From Youngiibacter fragilis 232.1 (GTDB taxonomy: Bacteria; Bacillota; Clostridia; Clostridiales; Clostridiaceae), in assembly GCF_000495435.3 (NCBI RefSeq), contig NZ_AXUN02000057.1, positions 1-39,761 on the forward strand: a stretch of DNA of 39,761 bases. Reading direction: 5' to 3'. The translations under genes were made by a program, and so were the position numbers. Shown here in pieces: positions 30,919 through 39,265 of the stretch (position 1 is the stretch's first letter; each line of letters starts with the position of its first letter). The notes beneath the pieces were generated by a model. The model was not told the origin of the DNA. It did not search any database and saw only the letters and a list, made by a program, of their open reading frames with translations.

Positions 30919-31050
30919 GTTGAGAAATACTGTATAATTTCAGGTACACTGGTTTTTAAAGTCAAACTGAATAATCCAGTAAAATGAACGAAAAGCTGGA
31001 ATATACACAAAAGTTTACTAAATGTTAATATTATATCAATGGAGGTTCTC

Positions 31051-32463
31051 ATGGATATTGAGTATTTGGATAAAACAGATGAAGAAGAGTACAGGCAGCT
31101 TGAACTCCTGAAGGAGAGCCTGGTGATGCTGGAGGATATCCTGACATACGCCTATGAGGGATATGTACTTGTAGACAAGGAGGGCAGGATAGTCAAGATC
31201 AACTATGAGAAGCTTCTTGGCATCACTGAGGAGGAAGCTGTCGGGAAGGATGTCCGCGATGTGCTTGAGAATACGAGGATGCATATTGTCGTAAAGACTG
31301 GTGAGAAGGAAATCAGGGATGTACAGCGGTTACAGGGGCATGACATGATAACCAACAGGATTCCGATAAAGAAGAATGGCAAGGTGATAGGAGCTGTCGG
31401 AACAGTACTCTTCAAGGACATCAGCGAAGTCAAGGAGCTTGCCCATCAGCTCCTCGACCTTCAGTCGAAGATAAACAAGTATAAGGGTGAAATTGAAAGG
31501 ATAGAGGGGACAAGGTTCTCCTTCAACACCATAAATACGGTCAATCCGAAGATGCTGTACCTGAAGAAGGTAGGTGAGATGGCTGCAGAGTCGAACTCTA
31601 CTGTCCTTATCACAGGTGAAAGCGGAACGGGAAAGGAAGTTTTCGCCCATGCGATCCACAGTGCCAGCTACAGGAAGAACGGACCGTTTGTTCCTATAAA
31701 CTGTTCAGCGATTCCAAAGGAGCTTTTGGAATCTGAGCTCTTCGGATACGAGGAAGGAGCATTCTCAGGGGCTAAGAGGAAGGGGAAGCTGGGAAAATTC
31801 CACCTCGCTGAAGGCGGAACCATCTTCCTGGATGAGATAGGAACAATGCCGCTCGATATGCAGGTCAAGCTGCTGAGGGTCCTTGAGGCAAGGGAATTCG
31901 AGCCGGTTGGAGGAAACAAGACCATTTCACTCGATGCGAGGATAATCGCGGCAACAAATGAAAATCTCGAGGAGAATGTCAGGACCGGAAAGTTCAGGAA
32001 GGACCTCTACTACAGGCTGAACGTTGTCACAATAGACATACCTCCCCTTAGGGAGAGGCTGGATGACATACCGATCCTTGCAGAGGACCTATTGAGGGGA
32101 CTTGAGAAGGAATTCAAGATCGGAAGGAAGACGCTTGATGACAAGACGTTGACCCTGCTCATGAACTACAGCTGGCCGGGAAATGTCAGGGAACTGAGGA
32201 ATGTCCTTGAAAGGGCGCTGACCTTGTCAACCAACAGGATCATATTCCCGTCAAGCCTTCCTGAAAGGCTGCAGAAGAAGAACAAGGGGCTCGGGCTTCA
32301 GGACATTTCACCAATCAGCGAAATAGTTGAGAAGGCTGAAACTGAAGCGATAATAAACGCCATCAAGAAATCAAACGGCAACAAGACCGAGGCAGCTGAA
32401 AAGCTTGGAATACACAGGACTGCACTTTACAAGAAGATGGCAAAATACAAGATCGAGATGTAG
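31051..32463 (+). CDS. PAS-domain sigma-54-dependent transcription activator
   Basis: A 470-aa enhancer-binding protein. A short acidic N-terminal stretch is followed by a PAS domain (about 25-125: YEGYVLVDKEGRIVKIN), a linker helix (128-155), an AAA+ domain (160-400) and a Fis-type helix-turn-helix (TEAAEKLGIHRTALYKKMAKY). Walker A is GESGTGKE (189-196), the sigma-54 loop GAFSGA (236-241, Ser for the usual Thr) and Walker B IFLDEI (258-263). ATG 31051 is chosen because GGAGG lies 5 bases before it; the ATG at 31039 is part of that ribosome site. It is divergent from the thiolase operon with its sigma-54 promoter and is the obvious activator. Confidence 0.92.
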   Translation: MDIEYLDKTDEEEYRQLELLKESLVMLEDILTYAYEGYVLVDKEGRIVKINYEKLLGITEEEAVGKDVRDVLENTRMHIVVKTGEKEIRDVQRLQGHDMITNRIPIKKNGKVIGAVGTVLFKDISEVKELAHQLLDLQSKINKYKGEIERIEGTRFSFNTINTVNPKMLYLKKVGEMAAESNSTVLITGESGTGKEVFAHAIHSASYRKNGPFVPINCSAIPKELLESELFGYEEGAFSGAKRKGKLGKFHLAEGGTIFLDEIGTMPLDMQVKLLRVLEAREFEPVGGNKTISLDARIIAATNENLEENVRTGKFRKDLYYRLNVVTIDIPPLRERLDDIPILAEDLLRGLEKEFKIGRKTLDDKTLTLLMNYSWPGNVRELRNVLERALTLSTNRIIFPSSLPERLQKKNKGLGLQDISPISEIVEKAETEAIINAIKKSNGNKTEAAEKLGIHRTALYKKMAKYKIEM

Positions 32464-32489
32464 CGGGAAATGGTGATTGGAGGAATAAG

Positions 32490-33230
32490 ATGCTTGGACT
32501 TGATTTGATGGAACTATTAATGCTGATGCTGGCAGCAATGCTTACAGGCTTCTCGAAGACAGCGGTATCTGGCGCCACACTTCCAGCGGTAGCCCTTGTG
32601 GCATACAGCTTCGGTGGAAAGCTGTCTGCAGGAATAATGCTTACGATGCTTATGGTAGCTGACCTGTTCGGAGTATACAACTACGGCAGATACGGTAAGC
32701 TCAAGGACCTTCTTAAGGTCCTACCACCTGCGATAGCGGGAGTATTGCTTGGGGTTGCGGTAGGCAGCTACCTTAACGATGCACAGTTCAAATTCCTTAT
32801 TGGAATGACTGTGATCTTCTGCCTTGTGCTTCTCATATACATGGAAACAATAGGAAAGAATGCAAGGATACCAAGCGGAGTGCTTTTCCATGGAGCAACA
32901 GGAGTAGTCAACGGCTTCGCCTCGATGGTAGGCAATGCAGCCAGTCCCATATTCAGCGTATACATGCTTTCTATGGGCTTCACCAAGAACAGGTTCATAG
33001 GAACAGCTGCCTGGTTCTTCTTTGTGGTAAATATCGTCAAGTTCCCATTCCACGTATTCGTATGGAAGACAATAACCCTCGAGACAGCAAGATACACCCT
33101 GTACATGCTACCGTTCATAGTCGGCGGTGCTTTGCTTGGGGTGTTCATGATTAAAAGGGTCAGTGAAAAGACTTTCAAGTACATAGTGATCGGAATGACT
33201 GCATTGGCAGCTCTCCGGCTCATGCTTTAG
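32490..33230 (+). CDS. TauE/SafE (DUF81) family membrane permease
   Basis: An integral membrane protein of 246 aa with about eight hydrophobic segments. It opens with LMLMLAAMLTGFSKTAVSG, the typical family repeat with Gly-Phe-x-Lys, and repeats a related motif at GVVNGFASMVGNAASPIFSVYML. Members export sulfite, sulfoacetate or other organic anions. GGAGG precedes the ATG. It lies 26 bp after the sigma-54 activator and ends in a strong terminator, so it is probably in the same transcript. Its cargo may be linked to the short-chain acid pathway; this is a guess. Confidence 0.88.
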   Translation: MLGLDLMELLMLMLAAMLTGFSKTAVSGATLPAVALVAYSFGGKLSAGIMLTMLMVADLFGVYNYGRYGKLKDLLKVLPPAIAGVLLGVAVGSYLNDAQFKFLIGMTVIFCLVLLIYMETIGKNARIPSGVLFHGATGVVNGFASMVGNAASPIFSVYMLSMGFTKNRFIGTAAWFFFVVNIVKFPFHVFVWKTITLETARYTLYMLPFIVGGALLGVFMIKRVSEKTFKYIVIGMTALAALRLML

Positions 33231-33237
33231 CCATATT

Positions 33238-33265
33238 GCTCCGGATTATGTCCGGAGCTTTTTTT
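33238..33265 (+). terminator. Terminator of the activator-TauE operon
   Basis: GCTCCGGA (33238-33245) and TCCGGAGC (33251-33258) form a perfect 8-bp stem with a 5-base loop, followed directly by seven T. Confidence 0.9.
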
Positions 33266-33670
33266 ATGGAAAAGTAACCTTGAAGCTATCAGTCCAAAAT
33301 CACATGGTCAGGAAGGTTTAGGAATGGCTCTTTCCGGGAACGGAGCGAATTAGGAGAAAAAAAGTATTTTATGTGAAAAAATACACATATTACAGTAAAT
33401 TAACAGATAATTTAAACAATATTAGAATTGGGCATATAAATACTTTAAAACTATCAATAATAAATAGATTTAAGTAGGTGTGACCATATATTTGCACTTT
33501 GAGATATATTCAGGAGGTGTGATACTATGTTTTTGGAAAAGCTTTCCCTAATTCTGTAAATGCATGTTAAATTTTGAACAGCTGTTTAAGAACTCATTTG
33601 TAAATTTTCAAGATATTGAAGCATTTGGCCTGATAAGCCATGCAATATTAGTAATGCAAGGAGGAGAAAA
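33266..33670 (+). other. 405-bp leader region of the AtoE-type transporter gene
   Basis: Very AT-rich from 33360 to 33480, where the promoter should lie, but no single -35/-10 pair stands out and no -24/-12 element was found. An 8-mer AGGTGTGA occurs twice, near 33477 and 33515. A tiny reading frame with a perfect ribosome site lies at 33527-33559. The transporter's own AGGAGG is at 33659-33664. Confidence 0.5.
33527..33559 (+). CDS. Possible 10-aa leader peptide
   Basis: ATG 33527 follows AGGAGG (33512-33517) at 9 bases and encodes MFLEKLSLIL before TAA. The strong ribosome site 110 bp upstream of a transporter gene suggests a translated leader or a decoy site. It has no run of a single amino acid, so classic attenuation is not evident. 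Chance occurrence remains possible. Confidence 0.35.
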   Translation: MFLEKLSLIL

Positions 33671-35038
33671 ATGTTCAAGAAATTCACCAACGCCTGCGTC
33701 GCACTCGTCAACAAGTACCTGCCCGATGCATTCCTGTTCGCCATCATCCTGACAATCATCACATTCGTTGCAGGTATATTCATGACTGGCCAGACTCCGA
33801 TCGCAATGGTCAACCATTGGGGTAAGGGAGTATGGTCGCTGCTGGCATTTTCAATGCAGATGGTACTCGTTCTGGTACTTGGAAGCGCAATGGCCAAAGC
33901 TCCGGTAATAAAGAGGATTCTGGTCAAGATAGCTTCAATGGCGAAGAACCCTGCACAGGCCATCCTTATAACCGGATTCGTTTCAACCTTCGCATGTCTC
34001 CTGAACTGGGGATTCGGTCTGGTTGTAGGCGCGCTGCTTGCAAGAGAGATGGCAAGGGCCGTAAAGGGCCTTGACTACAGGCTTCTTATAGCAACAGCAT
34101 ACTCAGGATTCCTTATCTGGCACGGAGGATTCTCAGGATCGATTCCTCTGACTCTCGCAGGCGGATCACCTGATGCGCTCAAGGCACAGACTGCCGGAGC
34201 TATAACAGCAGCAATACCAACATCTCAGACAATATTCTCAAGCTTCAACATTGCAATAATAGTCATTCTTCTGATTGGTATTCCGCTTGTCTGCTATGCA
34301 ATGATACCATCGAAGGAAAACACTGTAACTGTTGATCCAAAGCTTCTTGTTGATGCAGAGGTTAAGACCTATGTGATCAAGACTCCTGCTGAAAAGCTTG
34401 AAAATTCAAAGATTCTCTGGATACTCACAATTGGCCTTGCAACTGCCTTCATAGTTTACACATTTGCTACCAAGGGATTCAACCTTGACCTGAATCTGGT
34501 AAACCTCATATTCCTTACACTTGGACTCCTGTTCCATGGGAATATAAGAAGGTACATTGATGCCATTGAAGACTCAGCAAAATCCTCAGCTGGAATCATT
34601 CTCCAGTTCCCATTCTATGCCGGGATCATGGGCATGATGACTGGTGCAAATGCAGCGACAGCAGTGTCCCTCGCTTCAGTCATATCCAACGCATTTGTCA
34701 GTATCTCGACAGCAACCACATTCCCGTTATTCTCATTCCTCTCTGCAGGAATAGTCAACTTCTTCGTTCCTTCGGGCGGCGGCCAGTGGGCAGTACAGGC
34801 TCCTATAATGATGCCTGCAGGACAGGCTCTTGGAGTGACACCTAACGTCACAGCAATGTCAATAGCCTGGGGCGATGCGTGGACAAACATGATACAGCCT
34901 TTCTGGGCGCTTCCGGCACTTGGAATCGCTGGACTTTCAGCAAGGGATATCATGGGTTACTGCATAATAACACTTTTGCTTGGCGGAGTGGTGATATGCG
35001 GCGTATTCCTGGCATTCCCCCTGATGGGTCTCATATAA
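33671..35038 (+). CDS. atoE: Short-chain fatty acid transporter, AtoE family
   Basis: A membrane protein of 455 aa with about twelve hydrophobic segments. It carries the family motif FFVPSGGGQWAVQAPI and the segments LLNWGFGLVVGALLAREMAR and AYSGFLIWHGGFSGSIPL. The family takes up short-chain acids such as acetoacetate and butyrate. GGAGG lies 6 bases before the ATG. It is transcribed alone from a long AT-rich leader and ends at a bidirectional terminator shared with treR. Together with the thiolase and CoA-transferase operon it completes an ato-like set split over two transcripts. Confidence 0.9.
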   Translation: MFKKFTNACVALVNKYLPDAFLFAIILTIITFVAGIFMTGQTPIAMVNHWGKGVWSLLAFSMQMVLVLVLGSAMAKAPVIKRILVKIASMAKNPAQAILITGFVSTFACLLNWGFGLVVGALLAREMARAVKGLDYRLLIATAYSGFLIWHGGFSGSIPLTLAGGSPDALKAQTAGAITAAIPTSQTIFSSFNIAIIVILLIGIPLVCYAMIPSKENTVTVDPKLLVDAEVKTYVIKTPAEKLENSKILWILTIGLATAFIVYTFATKGFNLDLNLVNLIFLTLGLLFHGNIRRYIDAIEDSAKSSAGIILQFPFYAGIMGMMTGANAATAVSLASVISNAFVSISTATTFPLFSFLSAGIVNFFVPSGGGQWAVQAPIMMPAGQALGVTPNVTAMSIAWGDAWTNMIQPFWALPALGIAGLSARDIMGYCIITLLLGGVVICGVFLAFPLMGLI

Positions 35039-35059
35039 CTAGATTAAAGTAAAATGAAA

Positions 35060-35100
35060 CAAGTCCGTAGCCGGTCAGCTTGACCAGTGCTTCGGACTTG
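35060..35100. terminator. Bidirectional terminator between atoE and treR
   Basis: Outer arms CAAGTCCG (35060-35067) and CGGACTTG (35093-35100) enclose an inner GGTCA/TGACC hairpin. On the minus strand TTTCATTTTACTTTAATC follows, a good tail for treR. The plus side is less T-rich. Confidence 0.65.
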
Positions 35101-35118
35101 CTCCATATTATCCTGGAT

Positions 35119-35832
35119 TCAGGGATGTCTTCTTGCGATATCGACAAACCTGAACTTGTCAGCGCAATGCCTTGACTGTGTGTATTGAAGGAGTGTCCCG
35201 TTCTGGAGATAGACTAAAGTGTTTACCACTGCAACGACATCGAAGCCCATGAGGTCAAGGTTCTTCTCATCCTCTTCCGTAGCACGTTCAATCACAATTT
35301 CCTTGTGGGCATAGCCTATTTTCAGTCCCAGCTCATTTTCAAGATATTCGTATATCGAATCTTCACAGATTTCAATTGTGAGTTTCCCTACCAGGCTCTT
35401 CAGGAAATGGTCCTTGTCAAGGATCACTCGCCTGCCATCAATGGTCCTTACCCTTGTTACCGCCCAGATTTCCTCATCGTTACCAATGCCAAGCTTTTCC
35501 CGTATAACGGGATTCCCTTTGCACGACCTGAGGCTTATTACCTTTGTCTTCGATTCCCCGATGACCTTGCTTGATGAAAGCTCCTTGAAGCTGATAAGAC
35601 CTGCTACAGGGAATTCGAACTTCATGAGCTCAGTAACGAATGAACCTTTTCCACGTATCTTCGTAATGAAGCCATTCTCAAGCAAGAGCTGCAGGGATTT
35701 GCGCACAGTATCCCTGGAGATCCCATACTCCGCCATAAGCTCATTTTCTGAAGGCAGCTTATCACCTGACTTTAGGGTACCGTCTTTTATCATGGAATGA
35801 AGCGTATAATAAAGATTTGAGTATTTTGCCAT
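35119..35832 (-). CDS. treR: GntR-family trehalose operon repressor
   Basis: A 237-aa regulator with an N-terminal winged helix (GDKLPSENELMAEYGISRDTVRKSLQ, quoted in part: SENELMAEYGISRDTVRKSL) and a C-terminal UTRA effector domain (about 75-235). UTRA proteins of this type bind trehalose-6-phosphate and release DNA. ATG 35832 is chosen; an upstream TTG at 35844 is less likely. It is the last gene of treB-treC-treR, 20 bp after treC. A 16-bp palindrome at the treB promoter is the likely operator. Confidence 0.88.
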   Translation of the reverse strand: MAKYSNLYYTLHSMIKDGTLKSGDKLPSENELMAEYGISRDTVRKSLQLLLENGFITKIRGKGSFVTELMKFEFPVAGLISFKELSSSKVIGESKTKVISLRSCKGNPVIREKLGIGNDEEIWAVTRVRTIDGRRVILDKDHFLKSLVGKLTIEICEDSIYEYLENELGLKIGYAHKEIVIERATEEDEKNLDLMGFDVVAVVNTLVYLQNGTLLQYTQSRHCADKFRFVDIARRHP

Positions 35833-35852
35833 TTCAATCACCAAGAATCATT

Positions 35853-37547
35853 TTAGCACGCAGAATGCTTATCCTCAACATATAAGGCAAAAGACTCATA
35901 AGGCCTTATTATTATCATGTCATCAGACTTTGTGAGATCACCGTAGTTCGAGATGAGAACTGATTCCTGCGTGCACTTCCTGAAGTCAAGGTCCGTCTCA
36001 TCAAGCACCTTGCTTAGGTCAAGCGCTGTCTCATCTTCGTAGAAGTTGTTGACTACGAGAAGACTGACGTTTCCCTTGCACCTTATGTAGCTAATTAGGT
36101 GACTGTTTTCCATGTCTGTCATCCTGAAGGTCCCATCTGATATGACATCGTATTCTTTTCTGAGAGCTATAAGTTTCCTGTAATGGCTGAATATTGAATC
36201 AGTGGACGCAATGTCAGATTCGGCGCTGATACCTGAAACCTTTGCAAATGGCAGCCATGGTACTTCTGAAGTAAAGCCGTGGCCATCTGAATCATCCCAG
36301 AGGACTGGAGTCCTGCCGTTGTCCCTTGATTTTGCCCTGAGGACCTCAAGTATTTCAGCCTCAGGCATTCCATTTGACTTCAGTATGTCATGGTAGTTGA
36401 TGCTTTCAACGTCCCTGTATTCTGATATGTCCTCAAAGTATGCATTCGGCATACCGAATTCCTCACCCTGGTATATATAGGGTGTGCCCCGCATCAGATG
36501 TATGGATGTTGCGAGCATCTTGGCAGATTCCTTATGATATCTGGTATCGCTACCGAAACGGGAGACTGACCTCGGCTGGTCATGGTTGTTGTAGAAGAGC
36601 GCCATCCAGCCGTCTTCATTTTCCATTCCGGTCTGCCAGTCGTTAAAGATCCTCTTGAGCTCCATGAAGTCGAATTCCTTTAGTGTCCACTTGTCACCGG
36701 CTTCATAATCCACCTTGAGGTGGTGGAAGTTGAAGACCATGCTGAGTTCCTCTTCGAGAGGATTTGAATAACGTACACAGCTGCCGATGGAGGTCGATGA
36801 CATCTCACCTACGGTGATCATGCCCTGATGCCTTCCGAAGGTGTTCCCTGCGAGTTCCTTTAGATATTCATGGATCCTTGGACCGTCCGTATAGAACCTT
36901 CTTCCGTCACCCAGATGGTCATCTTCAAATGTTTCCGGCTTTGAGATAAGGTTCACGACATCGAACCTGAAACCGACGACTCCCTTTTTGATCCAGAAAT
37001 TCACAACATCGAAAAGTTCTTTCCTGAGGTCCTTGTTTTCCCAGTTCAGGTCAGCCTGGGTCCTGTCAAAAAGATGAAGGTAGTATTCGTCAGATCCGTC
37101 AACCGGTTCCCATGCGCTCCCTCCGAATTTTGACACCCAGTTGGTTGGAGGAAGGGCCCCACGGCCCTTCCTGAATATGTAGTAATCCTTGTATTTTGGG
37201 TCCCCTGCCATTGCCTTGCGGAACCATTCATGTTCTGTGGAGGTGTGGTTGAATACCATGTCGAGCATTATGCCGAGACCTCTCATTTTGGCTTCGGCTA
37301 TAAGCAGCTCGAGGTCCTCCATGGTTCCGAAGGACGGGTCTATCCTGTAGTAGTCTGCCACATCATAGCCGTTGTCATTCATTGGCGAAACAAAGACAGG
37401 AGTGAGCCAGAGACAGTCAGCGCCAAGACGCTTGAGGTAGTCCAGCTTCATTGTGATTCCTGCGATGTCACCCTTTCCGTCACCATTTGAGTCCATGAAG
37501 GATTTGACGTAAATCTGGTAAATGACCTTTTTCTTTAAGCTTTCCAT
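35853..37547 (-). CDS. treC: Alpha,alpha-phosphotrehalase (GH13)
   Basis: Hydrolyses trehalose-6-phosphate to glucose and glucose-6-phosphate in the cytoplasm. The 564 aa begin KKVIYQIYVKSFMDSNGDG, typical of the TreC/oligo-1,6-glucosidase branch of GH13. The catalytic nucleophile is Asp196 (GFRFDVVN), the acid/base Glu248 (VGEMSS) and the third acid Asp323 (NNHDQPR). GGAG precedes the ATG. Its position between treB (26 bp) and treR identifies it as the phosphotrehalase rather than an isomaltase. Confidence 0.93.
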   Translation of the reverse strand: MESLKKKVIYQIYVKSFMDSNGDGKGDIAGITMKLDYLKRLGADCLWLTPVFVSPMNDNGYDVADYYRIDPSFGTMEDLELLIAEAKMRGLGIMLDMVFNHTSTEHEWFRKAMAGDPKYKDYYIFRKGRGALPPTNWVSKFGGSAWEPVDGSDEYYLHLFDRTQADLNWENKDLRKELFDVVNFWIKKGVVGFRFDVVNLISKPETFEDDHLGDGRRFYTDGPRIHEYLKELAGNTFGRHQGMITVGEMSSTSIGSCVRYSNPLEEELSMVFNFHHLKVDYEAGDKWTLKEFDFMELKRIFNDWQTGMENEDGWMALFYNNHDQPRSVSRFGSDTRYHKESAKMLATSIHLMRGTPYIYQGEEFGMPNAYFEDISEYRDVESINYHDILKSNGMPEAEILEVLRAKSRDNGRTPVLWDDSDGHGFTSEVPWLPFAKVSGISAESDIASTDSIFSHYRKLIALRKEYDVISDGTFRMTDMENSHLISYIRCKGNVSLLVVNNFYEDETALDLSKVLDETDLDFRKCTQESVLISNYGDLTKSDDMIIIRPYESFALYVEDKHSAC

Positions 37548-37573
37548 GGCAATTCTCCTTTGTTAGCTGATGG

Positions 37574-39004
37574 TTATCTGAGAGTTATGGTCCTGCCTGC
37601 AAGTACGCCCTTTTTCTCAAAGAAGACTGTGAGCGTGAATGGTACTACAATGGCGATCACCATGCATATTGCGAATATTCCCATGTACGGTCCCTGTATG
37701 GAAAGTATCCCGGGAAGCCCACCTACTCCTATGGAGTTCGCCATTACACCGGTGCTTACCGAAAGGACCGCTGCAATCGCAGACCCAATCATGGCCGCAA
37801 GGAACGGATACACATACTTGATGTTGATACCGAACATCGCAGGCTCCGTTACACCCATGTAGCAGGATATGGCGGCTGGTATTGATACGGCCTCCTCATC
37901 CTTGTTCCCTCTGTGCATGTATATTATGGCAAGGACTGCGGAGCCCTGTGCGATATTTGAAATTGCTATCATCGGCCAGAGGTTGGTTCCCCCGAACTCT
38001 GACATCAGCTGAAGGTCGATGGCATTGGTCATATGGTGCAGTCCTGTAATTACTAGCGGTGCATATGCGAAGCCGAAAAGTCCAGCGAACAGCCATCCGA
38101 ATGCTGAAGTAAGTCCTGAATAGACTATGTCTGAGATGAAGCTTCCTACCTTCCAGCCTATCGGTCCGAGAACAGTATGTGCGAGGAGCACTGTAGGGAC
38201 AAGGGCGAAGAAGGGTACAAGTATCATTGACAAATAGTCAGGGACTATCTTCTTGATCTTCTTTTCAAGGAACACCAGCGTAAAACCTGCAAGCATTGCC
38301 GGGATTACCTGTGCCTGGTATCCGATCATGTTAACCTGCGCAAATCCAAAGTCCCAGAAAGGGATATCCTTGGCGCCGGCCACTCCGTATGCGTTAAGAA
38401 GCTGCGGTGAAACAAGAGTAATACCTAAAACTATACCGAGTATCTGAGTGGTTCCGAACTTCTTTGCAATGGACCATGTGATTCCGACAGGCAGATAATG
38501 GAATATCGCTTCACCTATAAGCCAGAGGAAGTGGTTTACTCCAGCCCAGAACTGTGATACCGATGTTATTGTCTTTGTACCTCCCTCAAGAAGGGGCACG
38601 GCATCGATAAGGTTCCTGAATCCGAGTATGAGACCTCCGACGACAAGTGCAGGGATGAGCGGTGCGAATATCTCGGCAAGGTTGGCAAGTGTCCTCTGGA
38701 GCAGGCTCATGTTAGACTTCGCTTCCTGCTTGACTGCGTCCTTTGACACTCCTTCGATTCCGGATACTGCAGTAAAGTCATTGTAGAAGTTGGCTACATC
38801 GTTGCCGATTATTACCTGGAACTGGCCTGCCTGGGTAAAGCTCCCCTTTACGCTCTTAAGAGCCTCGATTCCCTTGATGTCAGCCTTCGGAGGATCCTTC
38901 AGCACGAATCTCAATCTTGTGACGCAGTGGGAAACGGCAGTGATGTTCTCCCTTCCGCCGATCAGTTCAAGCATCCTTTTCGATTCTTCAGTGTACTTTC
39001 CCAT
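37574..39004 (-). CDS. treB: PTS trehalose-specific EIIBC component
   Basis: Imports and phosphorylates trehalose to trehalose-6-phosphate. The 476 aa consist of an EIIB domain with phospho-Cys27 (SHCVTRLRF) and a membrane EIIC domain from about 110 to the end with about ten hydrophobic segments (GLHHMTNAIDLQL, GVTEPAMFGIN). No EIIA domain is fused; the divergent gene at 39266 can supply it. ATG 39004 is chosen with GGGAGG 6 bases upstream; the longer reading to 39079 would run through the promoter and operator. Confidence 0.93.
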   Translation of the reverse strand: MGKYTEESKRMLELIGGRENITAVSHCVTRLRFVLKDPPKADIKGIEALKSVKGSFTQAGQFQVIIGNDVANFYNDFTAVSGIEGVSKDAVKQEAKSNMSLLQRTLANLAEIFAPLIPALVVGGLILGFRNLIDAVPLLEGGTKTITSVSQFWAGVNHFLWLIGEAIFHYLPVGITWSIAKKFGTTQILGIVLGITLVSPQLLNAYGVAGAKDIPFWDFGFAQVNMIGYQAQVIPAMLAGFTLVFLEKKIKKIVPDYLSMILVPFFALVPTVLLAHTVLGPIGWKVGSFISDIVYSGLTSAFGWLFAGLFGFAYAPLVITGLHHMTNAIDLQLMSEFGGTNLWPMIAISNIAQGSAVLAIIYMHRGNKDEEAVSIPAAISCYMGVTEPAMFGINIKYVYPFLAAMIGSAIAAVLSVSTGVMANSIGVGGLPGILSIQGPYMGIFAICMVIAIVVPFTLTVFFEKKGVLAGRTITLR

Positions 39005-39025
39005 ATTTGACCTCCCTGAATAATG

Positions 39026-39041
39026 ACTTGTACGTACAAGT
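39026..39041. promoter_or_regulatory. TreR-like operator (16-bp perfect palindrome)
   Basis: ACTTGTACGTACAAGT is perfectly symmetric. It lies across the predicted treB transcription start and 22 bp before the gene. It resembles known TreR sites of the TTGTATATACAA type. Confidence 0.8.
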
Positions 39042-39050
39042 TTCGATAAC

Positions 39051-39079
39051 AATATACACCAACTATAAACTCCCGTCAA
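39051..39079 (-). promoter_or_regulatory. Sigma-70 promoter of treB-treC-treR
   Basis: Minus-strand TTGACG (39074-39079) and TATATT (39051-39056) are separated by exactly 17 bp, each matching 5/6 of the consensus. The start is predicted near 39044, next to the operator. Confidence 0.75.
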
Positions 39080-39089
39080 TACGTTTACA
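39076..39089 (-). promoter_or_regulatory. cre-like site (CcpA) overlapping the treB -35
   Basis: Minus-strand TGTAAACGTATTGA fits the catabolite-responsive element except one base in the final CA. It overlaps the -35 hexamer, where CcpA binding would repress. Confidence 0.45.
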
Positions 39090-39265
39090 TGAACTTTTGC
39101 AAACCATTTTTCAGGGGCTGATTTTCGATTTTCCCATGATCCTTGAGAATTTTTCTGTCAGCAAGGTCAGGAACTGGATCTTCAGTCGTGGTGATATTTC
39201 GAGGTTTTTGTGGTATATTTTCCTTAACGGCAAAAATCTGTTATCAAGGCAGGAGGAGTATCCAA

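Larger units (their letters stand above)
30647..31050. other. 404-bp divergent control region of the thiolase operon and its activator
   Basis: AT-rich and gene-free. It contains a minus-strand -24/-12 promoter (30687-30703), two similar palindromes (30801-30820 and 30899-30918), a TATAAT hexamer at 30933-30938 that may serve the plus-strand activator gene, and two 14-bp direct repeats (AAAATGAATGAAAA at 30861-30874 and AAAATGAACGAAAA at 30981-30994) exactly 120 bp apart. Confidence 0.6.

Noticed and set aside
33600-33620. CodY-like box (AATTTTCAAGATATT)
   Set aside because: Only the left half matches the AATTTTC-W-GAAAATT consensus; the right half is poor.
33634-33655. Possible -24/-12 element (TTTGGCCTGATAAGCC) before atoE
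   Set aside because: GG and GC are 8 bases apart instead of 10, so it cannot be a standard sigma-54 promoter.
33564-33752. 62-codon ORF beginning just after the mini-ORF
   Set aside because: Its second half is out of frame inside atoE and no ribosome site precedes it. The first half is AT-rich leader.
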